Assembly: GCA_044223975.1 (NCBI GenBank)
Contig: JBGALI010000009.1
Location: 135,252 to 199,251, forward strand
Reading direction: 5' to 3'
DNA length: 64,000 nucleotides
Origin: CAZCPB01 sp044223975
Lineage (GTDB): Bacteria; Planctomycetota; Phycisphaerae; Phycisphaerales; UBA1924
Part shown: positions 26,484-33,988 of the stretch, in pieces
Numbering within the stretch: position 1 is the stretch's first letter
Layout of the letters: every line of letters begins with the position of its first letter
Notes under the pieces: generated by a model
What the model was told of the DNA's origin: nothing
What the model saw: the letters and a program-made list of their open reading frames with translations, nothing else
Database searches by the model: none
Position numbers and translations under genes: made by a program

Positions 26484-27431
26484 ATGCCCGCTCGCTCGAT
26501 CCTTCTCGCGTTGATCCTCGGGGCGGTACAGCCGCCGGCGCCGACGATCCCCGCCCAGCCAGTGACCGGCGACGCGACGATTCGCGCCAAGGCCCTGGGC
26601 TCGGAGATCGTCATCACCACCACGGCCCGCGTCGCCGGCGCGATCCACTCGCTCACGTGGAACGGCAAGGAGTTCATCGACAGCGCCGACCACGGCAGAC
26701 AACTCCAGTCGGCGAGCAACTTCGACTGCGCGACGCCGATCACGGGAGAGACGTACAACCCCACCGAGGCGGGTTCAAGGCGCGACGGCGCGGGGCCGAC
26801 CTCGTCGAGCGCGCTGCTGAGCCTCAAGGCCTCGGGCAACGTGCTGGAGACCTCCACGCGCATGGCCTTCTGGCTTGCGCCCGGCGAAGAGTCCGAGGGC
26901 CACGACGCCAAGAACACAACGGTGCTCTCGAACCACACGCTCCGCAAGCGCGTGCAGATCGGAGCGGGCGGTGTCGAGAATCTCATCCGCTACGACGTCA
27001 CGTTCACCATCCCCGCGGGCGAGCGCCACACGCAGGCCGTGTTCGAGGCACTCACCGGGTACATGCCGTGGGAGTTCCGGAAGTTCCGGACGCTCAGGCC
27101 CGACGGCACGCTCGAGCCGATCGACGCCGGGCCGGGGGAGCAGGCCCGCCCGCTGGTGTTCTCCACCGACGACGAGAAGTTCGCGATGGGCGTCTGGTCG
27201 CCCGACCGGCCTTCCGCGGGACTCGAGGCGATCGGCTACGGGCGATGGGCCTTCGACTGGGCCCGCGTCGTGAAGTGGAACTGCGTCTTCCGCGTGAGCG
27301 ACCCGGTGAACCTCAAGCCCGGCGACTACTCGTACACCATGTACGTCGCGGTCGGCACGCTCGAGGACGTGCGCGCGGCTCTGGTGAAGATCAGGACGAC
27401 CGGGCCAGGGGCGCCGCCCGCGTCACACTGA
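26484..27431 (+). CDS. Secreted protein of unknown function
   Basis: 315 residues. Residues 1-24 form a signal peptide (RSILLALILGAVQPPAPTIP). The body is beta-rich with aromatic motifs (HSLTWNGKEFIDSADHGRQL, YMPWEFRKFR, GYGRWAFDWARVVKWN). The opening IHSLTWNGKEFID...DHGRQLQ recalls aldose-epimerase/galactose-mutarotase-like folds, which I offer only as a hint. It converges on the oxidoreductase gene with a 9-nt overlap; sugar-related Gfo/Idh/MocA neighbours would fit a carbohydrate role. Confidence 0.7.
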   Translation: MPARSILLALILGAVQPPAPTIPAQPVTGDATIRAKALGSEIVITTTARVAGAIHSLTWNGKEFIDSADHGRQLQSASNFDCATPITGETYNPTEAGSRRDGAGPTSSSALLSLKASGNVLETSTRMAFWLAPGEESEGHDAKNTTVLSNHTLRKRVQIGAGGVENLIRYDVTFTIPAGERHTQAVFEALTGYMPWEFRKFRTLRPDGTLEPIDAGPGEQARPLVFSTDDEKFAMGVWSPDRPSAGLEAIGYGRWAFDWARVVKWNCVFRVSDPVNLKPGDYSYTMYVAVGTLEDVRAALVKIRTTGPGAPPASH

Positions 27432-28616
27432 AAACTTTGCCGGCGTCCACTTGCGGTCGCTCCCCGCGCTCGCGACGGTCTTCTCGATGAAGTGCACGCC
27501 GCGGGCGCCGTCCACCACGTCGGGGTAGTCGAAGGGTCCGCCGAGGCCGACGCCGCCGGTCTTCCCGCCGCTCTCGCGGGCCCGCACCGCCGCGCAGGCG
27601 CCGTTGTAGACGTTGGCGAACGCCTCGAGGAAGGCCTCGGGGTGCCCGGGCGGGAGGCGGTTGTTCTTCTTCGCGGCCTCGCAGAGGTAGCCGTTGCCGC
27701 GGCGCAGCACGCGCTCGGGCTGGCCGTCGGGCCGGTGCACGAGGGCGTTGGGATCCTCCTGGTGCCACTCCAGCGTGCCGGTGGTGCCGAAGACGCGGAT
27801 GCGCAGGTCGTTCTCGTGCCCGACCTCGACCTGGCTGGCGATGAGGACGCCCCTGGCCAGCACCCCGTTTCGGGGCGCGAAGCGCAGGAGCAGGTTGGCA
27901 TCGTCGTCGAGCCTCCGCCCCGGCACGAACGAGGTGAGGTCGGCGCAGATCGACTCGATCTCAAGCCCGGTGATGTACGACGTGAGTTGCTCGGCGTGGC
28001 TGCCGATATCGCCGATCGCCCCGCCCAGGCCCGAGCGGGCCGGGTCGGTGCGCCAGTCGGCCTGCTTCTGGCCGCTGGATTCCAGGCGCGACGCGAGCCA
28101 CCCCTGGTTGTACTCGACGATCACCTTGCGCACGTCGCCGATCTCGCCCGCCCGCACCATCTCCCGCGCCTGCTTGACCAGCGGGTACCCGGAGTAGTTG
28201 TACGTGACGCCGAAGACCGCGCCGGTGCGCTTCACGATGGCGACCAGCTCGCGGGCCTGGGCCGACGTGTGCACCAGCGGCTTGTCGCACACGACGTTGA
28301 ACCCCGCGTCGGCGAAGGCCCGTGCCACGGGGAAGTGCGCGTGGTTGGGTGTGACGATCGAGACCAGGTCAATGCGCTCCGCGGACGGGAGCGAAAGCTC
28401 GCCCTTGAGCATCTCCTCCCATGTCCCGTAGTTGCGCCGCTCGTCCAGTCCCAGGTCGCGCCCCGACGCCCGCGCCTTCTCGGGGCTCGATGAGAGAGCG
28501 CCGGCAACGAACCGCACGCCGTGGTCCATGCACGCGGCCGTGCGGTGCACAGCGCCGATGAACGCGTCGCGTCCGCCGCCCACCATTCCCATCCTCAGCA
28601 CCCGCTCGTGGCTCAT
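27423..28616 (-). CDS. Gfo/Idh/MocA-family oxidoreductase
   Basis: 397 residues from the ATG at 28616 after GGGAG. The N-terminal Rossmann fold has the glycine loop MGMVGGGRDAFIGAVH, then VSIVTPNHAHFPVARAFADA and the family signature CDKPLVHTSAQAREL with the catalytic Lys of the EKP/DKP motif. The C-terminal domain includes SGLGGAIGDIGSHAEQL with the usual catalytic-site His. The enzyme should oxidise or reduce a sugar or inositol derivative with NAD(P); the substrate is unknown. Confidence 0.9.
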   Translation of the reverse strand: MSHERVLRMGMVGGGRDAFIGAVHRTAACMDHGVRFVAGALSSSPEKARASGRDLGLDERRNYGTWEEMLKGELSLPSAERIDLVSIVTPNHAHFPVARAFADAGFNVVCDKPLVHTSAQARELVAIVKRTGAVFGVTYNYSGYPLVKQAREMVRAGEIGDVRKVIVEYNQGWLASRLESSGQKQADWRTDPARSGLGGAIGDIGSHAEQLTSYITGLEIESICADLTSFVPGRRLDDDANLLLRFAPRNGVLARGVLIASQVEVGHENDLRIRVFGTTGTLEWHQEDPNALVHRPDGQPERVLRRGNGYLCEAAKKNNRLPPGHPEAFLEAFANVYNGACAAVRARESGGKTGGVGLGGPFDYPDVVDGARGVHFIEKTVASAGSDRKWTPAKFSV

Positions 28617-28685
28617 GTCCGGCTCCCGTGTGTCGACAGGAAACCTACGGCCGCGCGGGCGCGAGTGCAAGGCGACGCCGTTGAA

Positions 28686-29324
28686 TCAGTGGGCTCGCCC
28701 GTTGGTGCGGGGATCGGGGCGGTGCTCGATCTCCGATACACCCGCCGGGCGGCCCGGAGCATTCTGCGCCGCCAGCTCCTCGGCGAGCAGCTCGCGGGCG
28801 CGGGCCCAGTCGGCCACCACCGTCTTTCGCGACACGCCCAAGACGTTCGCGATGGCCTTGTGCGAGAGCCCCGCGAAGAAGCGGAGCTCAACCACCCGGG
28901 CCTGGCGCGGGTGCGACACCTCGAGCTTGTGGAGCGCGGCGTCGATCTCTTCGATCCCCGCCTCGCCGGCCCCCTGTTCGGGAGCGACATTGTCCATTGA
29001 GATCCGGGCGTGTCCGAAGCCCCGCTTGAGCGCGCAGCGTTTGCGAGCGTGGTCCACCAGTACGCGACGCATGGCCACGGCCGCGACGCGGAGGAACTGG
29101 GTCTCGTCGAGCCAGTTCTGGTCGGGCGTCTCCACCAGGCGCAGGTAGGCTTCGTGCACGAGCATGCCCGGCTCGAGGCTCACGTCGGGGCGCTCGTGCT
29201 TGAGGTAGCTGCCGGCGATGGCGCGGAGTTTGTCGTAGACGATCGAAACCAGCCGATCGGCGGCGGTGTGCTCGCCGGCCCCGGCCGCCACGGATTCCAA
29301 TTCGTTGTTTTCGAGTTGATGCAC
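28686..29324 (-). CDS. ECF-type RNA polymerase sigma factor
   Basis: 212 residues from a GTG at 29324, with GAGGGG upstream. Region 2 spans about 25-110 (VYDKLRAIAGSYLKHERPDV, LEPGMLVHEAYLRLV, AMRRVLVDHARKRCALKRGF) and region 4 about 130-185 (ARVVELRFFAGLSHKAIANV..., VVADWARARELL). Same group as the sigma factor at 9285. It is divergent from the repeat-protein gene across 264 nt, which makes the repeat protein a plausible target. No anti-sigma gene is adjacent. Confidence 0.88.
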   Translation of the reverse strand: MHQLENNELESVAAGAGEHTAADRLVSIVYDKLRAIAGSYLKHERPDVSLEPGMLVHEAYLRLVETPDQNWLDETQFLRVAAVAMRRVLVDHARKRCALKRGFGHARISMDNVAPEQGAGEAGIEEIDAALHKLEVSHPRQARVVELRFFAGLSHKAIANVLGVSRKTVVADWARARELLAEELAAQNAPGRPAGVSEIEHRPDPRTNGRAH

Positions 29325-29451
29325 CGAACGGTCCCCTCAGCCGTGGCACTGAACCCGTCTCCCAAGTGGGGCAGCATACCACAACATCGTCTGCACAGCA
29401 CCCCGTAACGATCACCACGCCGCATCTCGCATGTTGTGGACGGTTCAGTAG

Positions 29452-29470
29452 TTATGAAAATGTTCCATAA
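29452..29470. promoter_or_regulatory. A/T-rich imperfect palindrome in divergent promoter region
   Basis: TTATGAAAATGTTCCATAA is an A/T-rich island in otherwise G+C-rich DNA between the ECF and repeat-protein genes. It could be a -10 region or an operator; direction is not determined. Confidence 0.3.
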
Positions 29471-29588
29471 AACACCAGGTTCTCCGGTGGCGCATCGGTG
29501 GTGAAACACGCCTTCATCCTCAGTCGGAGGGCGCTCCTCCGGGCCGAGTTGAATTCACGAGATTCGCACGAGCGAAGGAGTTGATCAA

Positions 29589-30488
29589 ATGGGAACGAAC
29601 CCGAAGGACGTGAAGAAGGACGATCTGAAGAAGGCAAGCGGAACGGGTACGACGAACCAGGCTCACGTGGCCGGATGGACGAACCCGCAAGGCACCAACA
29701 AGGCCGGCGGACCCGTGCAGCAGGGTGACGCGGCTCTCGGCGGAACCGCCGCCGGCACCGGCAAGGTCGGCGTAGCCGGATGGACGAACCCCCAAGGCGT
29801 GAACAAGGCTGGCGGACCCGTCCAGCAGGGTGACTCGGCCCTCGGCGGAGCGACAGGCGGCATGGGCAAGGTCGGCGTGGCCGGGTGGACCAACCCCCAG
29901 GGCGCCAACAAGGCCGGCGGCCCCGTCCAGCAGGGTGACTCGGCCCTCGGCGGAGCGACAGGCGGCATGGGCAAGGTCGGCGTGGCCGGGTGGACCAACC
30001 CCCAGGGCGCCAACAAGGCTGGCGGCCCCGTCCAGCAGGGTGACTCGGCCCTCGGCGGAGCGACAGGCGGCATGGGTAAGGTCGGCGTGGCCGGGTGGAC
30101 CAACCCCCAGGGCGCCAACAAGGCCGGCGGCCCCGTAGAGCAGGGTGACTCGGCCCTCGGCGGAGCGACAGGCGGCATGAGCAAGGTCGGCGTGGCCGGG
30201 TGGACCAATCCTCAGGGCACCAACAAGACCGGAGGCGGGTTGCAGCAGGGCGACACCGACCTCGGCGGCGCGGTCGGCGGCACGGGCAAGATCGGCGTGG
30301 GCGGGTGGACCAACCCCCAAGGCGGGAACCAGGCGGGCGGGCCCGTTCAGCAGAGCGATACGTCGCTCGGCGGCGCGGTCGGCGGCGCCGGCGCCAACGT
30401 CGCGGGCTGGACGAACAAGCAGCAGTCCGGGGGCCCGGGAAATCCCGAACGTCAATACGACGGCGGCGTTGTCCCCCAGCAGCCGTAA
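29589..30488 (+). CDS. Tandem-repeat protein, candidate NHLM export substrate
   Basis: 299 residues with AAGGAG about 9 nt before the ATG. Residues 1-25 are a hydrophilic leader (MGTNPKDVKKDDLKKASGTG). Residues 26-268 are seven 34-35-residue repeats with consensus AGWTNPQG, NKAGGPVQQGD, LGG and GG blocks, then a partial eighth repeat and a short tail. The central copies are almost identical in DNA. There is no classical signal peptide or membrane span. The leader has V8, D12-L13, A16 and S17-G18 spaced roughly like double-glycine leaders (-12, -8, -7, -4), and each repeat holds several Gly-Gly pairs. Beside a complete NHLM exporter, it is a candidate secreted substrate, perhaps cut into repeat units or polymerised. 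Unrecognised family. Confidence 0.75.
   Translation: MGTNPKDVKKDDLKKASGTGTTNQAHVAGWTNPQGTNKAGGPVQQGDAALGGTAAGTGKVGVAGWTNPQGVNKAGGPVQQGDSALGGATGGMGKVGVAGWTNPQGANKAGGPVQQGDSALGGATGGMGKVGVAGWTNPQGANKAGGPVQQGDSALGGATGGMGKVGVAGWTNPQGANKAGGPVEQGDSALGGATGGMSKVGVAGWTNPQGTNKTGGGLQQGDTDLGGAVGGTGKIGVGGWTNPQGGNQAGGPVQQSDTSLGGAVGGAGANVAGWTNKQQSGGPGNPERQYDGGVVPQQP
29664..30392 (+). repeat. Seven tandem 102-105-bp coding repeats
   Basis: The repeat unit is 35 codons. Units at about 29766-30185 differ at only a few bases, whereas the first and last two units are more diverged, the pattern left by unequal crossing-over in the middle of an array. Confidence 0.9.
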
Positions 30489-30496
30489 GAGCGCGG

Positions 30497-30526
30497 TCCA
30501 AATCCTCGTCGAGGGAGAGATTTGGA
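30497..30526 (+). terminator. Stem-loop after the repeat-protein gene
   Basis: TCCAAATC and GATTTGGA form 8-bp arms 9 nt after the stop codon. It precedes the stronger terminator at 30533 and may help protect the mRNA 3' end. Confidence 0.5.
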
Positions 30527-30532
30527 CACACG

Positions 30533-30567
30533 GGTACGGCCTCCTTCGCGGGAGGCTGTACCTTTTT
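30533..30567 (+). terminator. Rho-independent terminator
   Basis: GGTACGGCCTCC and GGAGGCTGTACC pair over 12 bp (one mismatch) around a TTCGCG loop and are followed directly by TTTTT. It closes the repeat-protein transcript, so the downstream small peptide gene should have its own promoter. Confidence 0.85.
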
Positions 30568-30773
30568 CGACGCACCTTGGCCCCGGGGATGGACGGGGAT
30601 GTCGCCCGCGGTGGCGATGATCGTGTAGTGAAGCCCGAATGTGGCGCCGGTCTCGACGTACGCCCATCGCGCGGAGTACGGTTCCCCGCACGGAGAGATC
30701 GGTCGGAAACCGGCTTCGGCGTGTGGCGAAGTTTTCGTTCACGACACCTGCTTGAGCACACGGAGGGGCACGG

Positions 30774-30980
30774 ATGAAACCTCGCAAGCCCGACCCTCTC
30801 CCGAGAATCCGCATCCAGTTGAGTCCGAGCGACCTGCTGAGCCCCACCGACCTGCGGGGCGTGTCGGCAGGCGGCGGGAAGGCCACGGCTCCCAAGCCCG
30901 GCGGCGAACCCAAGCCGCAGGATGAAGGTTCGTCGTCGGCCTCGGGGCAGAGTGGCCTTGAAGGCGCGAAGCCGAGATGA
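30774..30980 (+). CDS. Small peptide with double-glycine-like leader, candidate exported precursor
   Basis: 68 residues; GGAGGGG stands just before the ATG. The region LSPTDLRGVSAG|GG fits double-glycine leader rules: with cleavage after Gly33, Leu22 is at -12, Asp26 at -8, Leu27 at -7, Val30 at -4 and Ala-Gly at -2/-1. The remaining ~35 residues (GGKATAPKPGGEPKPQ..., Ser/Gly-rich, no Cys) would be the exported part. A core without Cys and with few Ser/Thr clusters argues against a lanthipeptide. It lies 64 nt from the end of the convergent NHLM transporter operon. Alternative: a small unrelated hypothetical protein. Confidence 0.65.
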   Translation: MKPRKPDPLPRIRIQLSPSDLLSPTDLRGVSAGGGKATAPKPGGEPKPQDEGSSSASGQSGLEGAKPR

Positions 30981-31044
30981 TGGCGTCGCGCATTTCGGTG
31001 CGCGCCGCGAGTCGCTGGCGTTTGTGATCGAAGGTGCCGGGCGC

Positions 31045-33981
31045 CTACGCGATCTGCCGGCGCGCCAGCTCCTGAAACACGCCGGGCTGCTGGATCAGCG
31101 ACTCGTACGGGCCCGACTGCACCACCCGTCCGCGGTCCATCACGTAGATCCGATCGGCGTTCACGATCGTGCTGAGACGGTGGGCGATGACCACGCGCGT
31201 CGAATTCAACCGGTCGAGGCTCGCGGTCACGATCGCCTGTGTGGGGTTGTCGAGCGCACTGGTCGCCTCGTCGAAGAACACGATGCGCGGTCGGTTCACC
31301 AGAGCCCGCGCGATCATGAGCCGTTGTCGCTGACCGCCCGAGAGCGAGCCGCCACCCTCGGGGATCACGGTGTGCATCCCCATCGGCATCGCCTCGATGT
31401 CCTTGTCGAGGCCTGCCATGCGTGCGGCCTCCCACGCATCGTCGAGCGTGAGCTCGATGCTGGACCCGATGATGTTGGTGAAGATGTCGCCCGGCATGAG
31501 CGCGCCGTCCTGGAGCACGACGCCGACCTGGCGGCGTACGGCCTGGATGTCCAGACTTTCCAGGTCGAAGCCGTCGTACGCGACCGAGCCCGACTCGGCA
31601 CGTTCGAACCCCAGGAGGATGCGGAGCATCGTGGACTTTCCGCTGCCCGACGGACCCACGATCGCGATGAACTCCCCCGGATCGGCGTGGATGTTCACGG
31701 TATCGAGTACCGGTGGATCGTCGGACTTGTAGCGGAAAGTGACGTTGGAGACCTCGATCCGACCGCGCAGCTGGCCAGGGTCGGCCCGCGACTCGTCCAC
31801 CTCGGGGACGGCGCGGAGGATCGGGCTCAGACGCTCGTAGACGGGCAGGACGTTCATCGCCGACACGAGGGTCGATCCGACGTCGAGAAGCCCGCTGAGC
31901 AGGGCGGAATACGCCGCGAGGAAGGAGAGAAACTCGCCCGTCGAGAGGATCGGCGCCGTCCCCGTCTTGCGGGTGATCAGGTAGTAGATCAGCGCGACCA
32001 CCAGCGTCGGGTAGATGGCGTTGAACACGTCCAGCCGATTCTGGATCGCCCGTGACCGCAGCCAGAGACGCGTCTGCACGCTGAACCGCGAGGCCCAGAC
32101 GCCGAACGCCCGATCCTCCGCCGCGGCAACGCGGATCTTGGCCATGCCGTGGATCAGCTGGAGCAGCAGGCTGGCCATCTTGCCGACGGTTCCCTGGAGA
32201 CTCTGCTGCACTCTGAACTGGAAGTAGCCCGCCGCGACCACGACCGCCACGGCGACGAGGCAGAGTCCGACCGCCACCACGGCGGTGCTTGGGCTTATGG
32301 TGAACATGATCGCCAGGCTGAACACGGAGAACACGGCCGTGATCAACGAACTCACGAACGACGCCGACAGGGCCGACTGAATGGTCGCCACGCCCATGGC
32401 TCGGGTCGCTAGGTCGCCCGCCGAGTAGTCGGCGAAGAAGCGGGCGGGCAGGTTGAGCATGCGGTCCCACACCGCGGCCTGCAGCGCGGGGCCGACGCGG
32501 GTCTCGACGCGAATGGCGGCGATGTTGCGCGCTGCACGGACCATGGCGCTGGCGAGGGCCGCAACGCTGAGCCCGGCCGCGACGACCGTGAGCTGAGAAC
32601 GGTCGGCGCCCGGGATCACGGTGTCGAAGACGTACCCGAGCGCCAGGGGCGTGCCCAGGGACAGCACGCCGCCCACGGCGCCCGTGAGCAGCACCCAGTT
32701 GGCGTCGCGCGCCAGGCCGCGCAGGCAGAACCGCGCGATGTCCAGTCCGCCGAGCGGGCGGTCGGGCAGCGAGCGGTAGAACACAAAGGCGTCCGTGGAG
32801 AGCGACGCGGCGATCTCGGGCGTCACCTTCTCGACGGTCCCGGCGACGGGGTTGTGGAGCCGGTACGAACCGGGCGACGCCGGGAGCATGGCGACGGGGA
32901 CCTCGCCATCGCTCAGGAAGCCCAGCAGCGGGCCGGCGTCGTGCCGCCACCACCCGTCGGTCAGACGCACGCGCCGCACGCGGCAGCGCGACGCTTTGGC
33001 GATGAGTTCGAGCGGGCCGGCGGCGGTGGATTTGCGCGCGTTGAGCGGCGGATCGCGGATCTCGATGCCGAGCGTTTCGCCGACGACGCGGCAGGCTTCC
33101 GTGAGCCCCTCGCCGGCGCCGTCGGTCCGGCGAGTGCGCCGGTCGCCCGTGAGGGTCGCGTTGAGCTGCGAGAACGCTTCCTGAATCGTCGATCGGCCGC
33201 GCTCGGACTTCGCGGCAAGGCGCCGCTTGGCCGCGTCGCGCTCCTGCACCTGCTGCAAATCCACGATCGCCTCAACGGCGCCGTGGAAGGCCTGGAGCCC
33301 GGCCCAGTACCCCTCGCGCACGATCGCCTCGGCGCCGTTGACCACGGTGAGCTGGGTCGGCTCCTCCGCGACCAGCCACGCATCCCGGCCCACCGGCGTG
33401 ACCTGCCCCGGCGGGAACGGCGTGGCGCGCGGACTGCCCAGGAATCGCGTCGAGCCCGCATCGTGGTGCGCCCATACCACGCCGGCCTGAGGCTGGACCG
33501 CCTGGCCACGGTTCATCTCGATGCAATTGCCGGGACGGATGTTGAGCGGCGCGGCAGGTGGAAGATCAGCACCGGCCAGACGGCACAGGTCGGCCACCCA
33601 GCGGTCCACGATCGCCGCCACACGCGGCGCCATCTCGATCGTTCCGCCGATCTCGATGAGCGCCGAGAGGGGCAGCTCGATCAGTTCCGTGCCCGCGGCG
33701 CCGAAGCCCAGGATCAGGACATTAGAGCCCGCGTGCGGGGGAGAGAGGCCGAAGACAAGGTGCCCGGCCGGTATCTTGAGGAGGTGGGCCCGCGAATAGT
33801 CGGCGGCGCTGCGCTCGAGGGTGATCGTCATGGCGACGACATCGAGATGCCCGCGCGTGACGAACCACACCGTCGAAGGATCGGTGAGCGGGACCGGAGC
33901 GTCGGAGCCGACCTCGACGGACGTGCCCACCCTGGCGAGGAGCTCGTGGAACGCGGTTTCGAGGGGGGTGGTTTCCGGCAC
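31045..33981 (-). CDS. NHLM-type ABC transporter, ATP-binding/permease protein (second subunit, no peptidase)
   Basis: 978 residues from a GTG 7 nt after the stop of the upstream ABC gene. The first ~420 residues are the long N-terminal region typical of the NHLM second ABC subunit and lack a C39 Cys/His pair. A six-helix permease (about 425-700) and an ATPase follow, with Walker A GPSGSGKST, signature LSGGQRQRLMIARAL, Walker B IVFFDEATSAL and switch His in VIAHRLSTI. In these systems it works with the peptidase-ABC and an HlyD-family adaptor to export leader-bearing peptides across the inner membrane. Last gene of the three-gene operon. Confidence 0.88.
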   Translation of the reverse strand: MPETTPLETAFHELLARVGTSVEVGSDAPVPLTDPSTVWFVTRGHLDVVAMTITLERSAADYSRAHLLKIPAGHLVFGLSPPHAGSNVLILGFGAAGTELIELPLSALIEIGGTIEMAPRVAAIVDRWVADLCRLAGADLPPAAPLNIRPGNCIEMNRGQAVQPQAGVVWAHHDAGSTRFLGSPRATPFPPGQVTPVGRDAWLVAEEPTQLTVVNGAEAIVREGYWAGLQAFHGAVEAIVDLQQVQERDAAKRRLAAKSERGRSTIQEAFSQLNATLTGDRRTRRTDGAGEGLTEACRVVGETLGIEIRDPPLNARKSTAAGPLELIAKASRCRVRRVRLTDGWWRHDAGPLLGFLSDGEVPVAMLPASPGSYRLHNPVAGTVEKVTPEIAASLSTDAFVFYRSLPDRPLGGLDIARFCLRGLARDANWVLLTGAVGGVLSLGTPLALGYVFDTVIPGADRSQLTVVAAGLSVAALASAMVRAARNIAAIRVETRVGPALQAAVWDRMLNLPARFFADYSAGDLATRAMGVATIQSALSASFVSSLITAVFSVFSLAIMFTISPSTAVVAVGLCLVAVAVVVAAGYFQFRVQQSLQGTVGKMASLLLQLIHGMAKIRVAAAEDRAFGVWASRFSVQTRLWLRSRAIQNRLDVFNAIYPTLVVALIYYLITRKTGTAPILSTGEFLSFLAAYSALLSGLLDVGSTLVSAMNVLPVYERLSPILRAVPEVDESRADPGQLRGRIEVSNVTFRYKSDDPPVLDTVNIHADPGEFIAIVGPSGSGKSTMLRILLGFERAESGSVAYDGFDLESLDIQAVRRQVGVVLQDGALMPGDIFTNIIGSSIELTLDDAWEAARMAGLDKDIEAMPMGMHTVIPEGGGSLSGGQRQRLMIARALVNRPRIVFFDEATSALDNPTQAIVTASLDRLNSTRVVIAHRLSTIVNADRIYVMDRGRVVQSGPYESLIQQPGVFQELARRQIA

Positions 33982-33988
33982 GTGGCTC

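Noticed and set aside
29663..30208. Antisense Pro/Ala-rich repeat ORF opposite the repeat protein, and longer minus-strand frames around it
   Set aside because: They are mirror images of the tandem repeats: any repeat whose unit is a multiple of three stays open in other frames. The + strand frame has the ribosome site and terminator.
29664..30392. Possible CRISPR array or satellite
   Set aside because: Units are contiguous, 102-105 bp, a multiple of three and codon-conserved, with no unique spacers.
30774..30980. Lanthipeptide or other modified peptide precursor
   Set aside because: The predicted core has no Cys, and no modifying enzyme gene is present in the window; an unmodified exported peptide is the more careful reading.
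30452..32953. 833-codon minus-strand frame
   Set aside because: Shadow of the second ABC transporter gene in another frame; no motifs.
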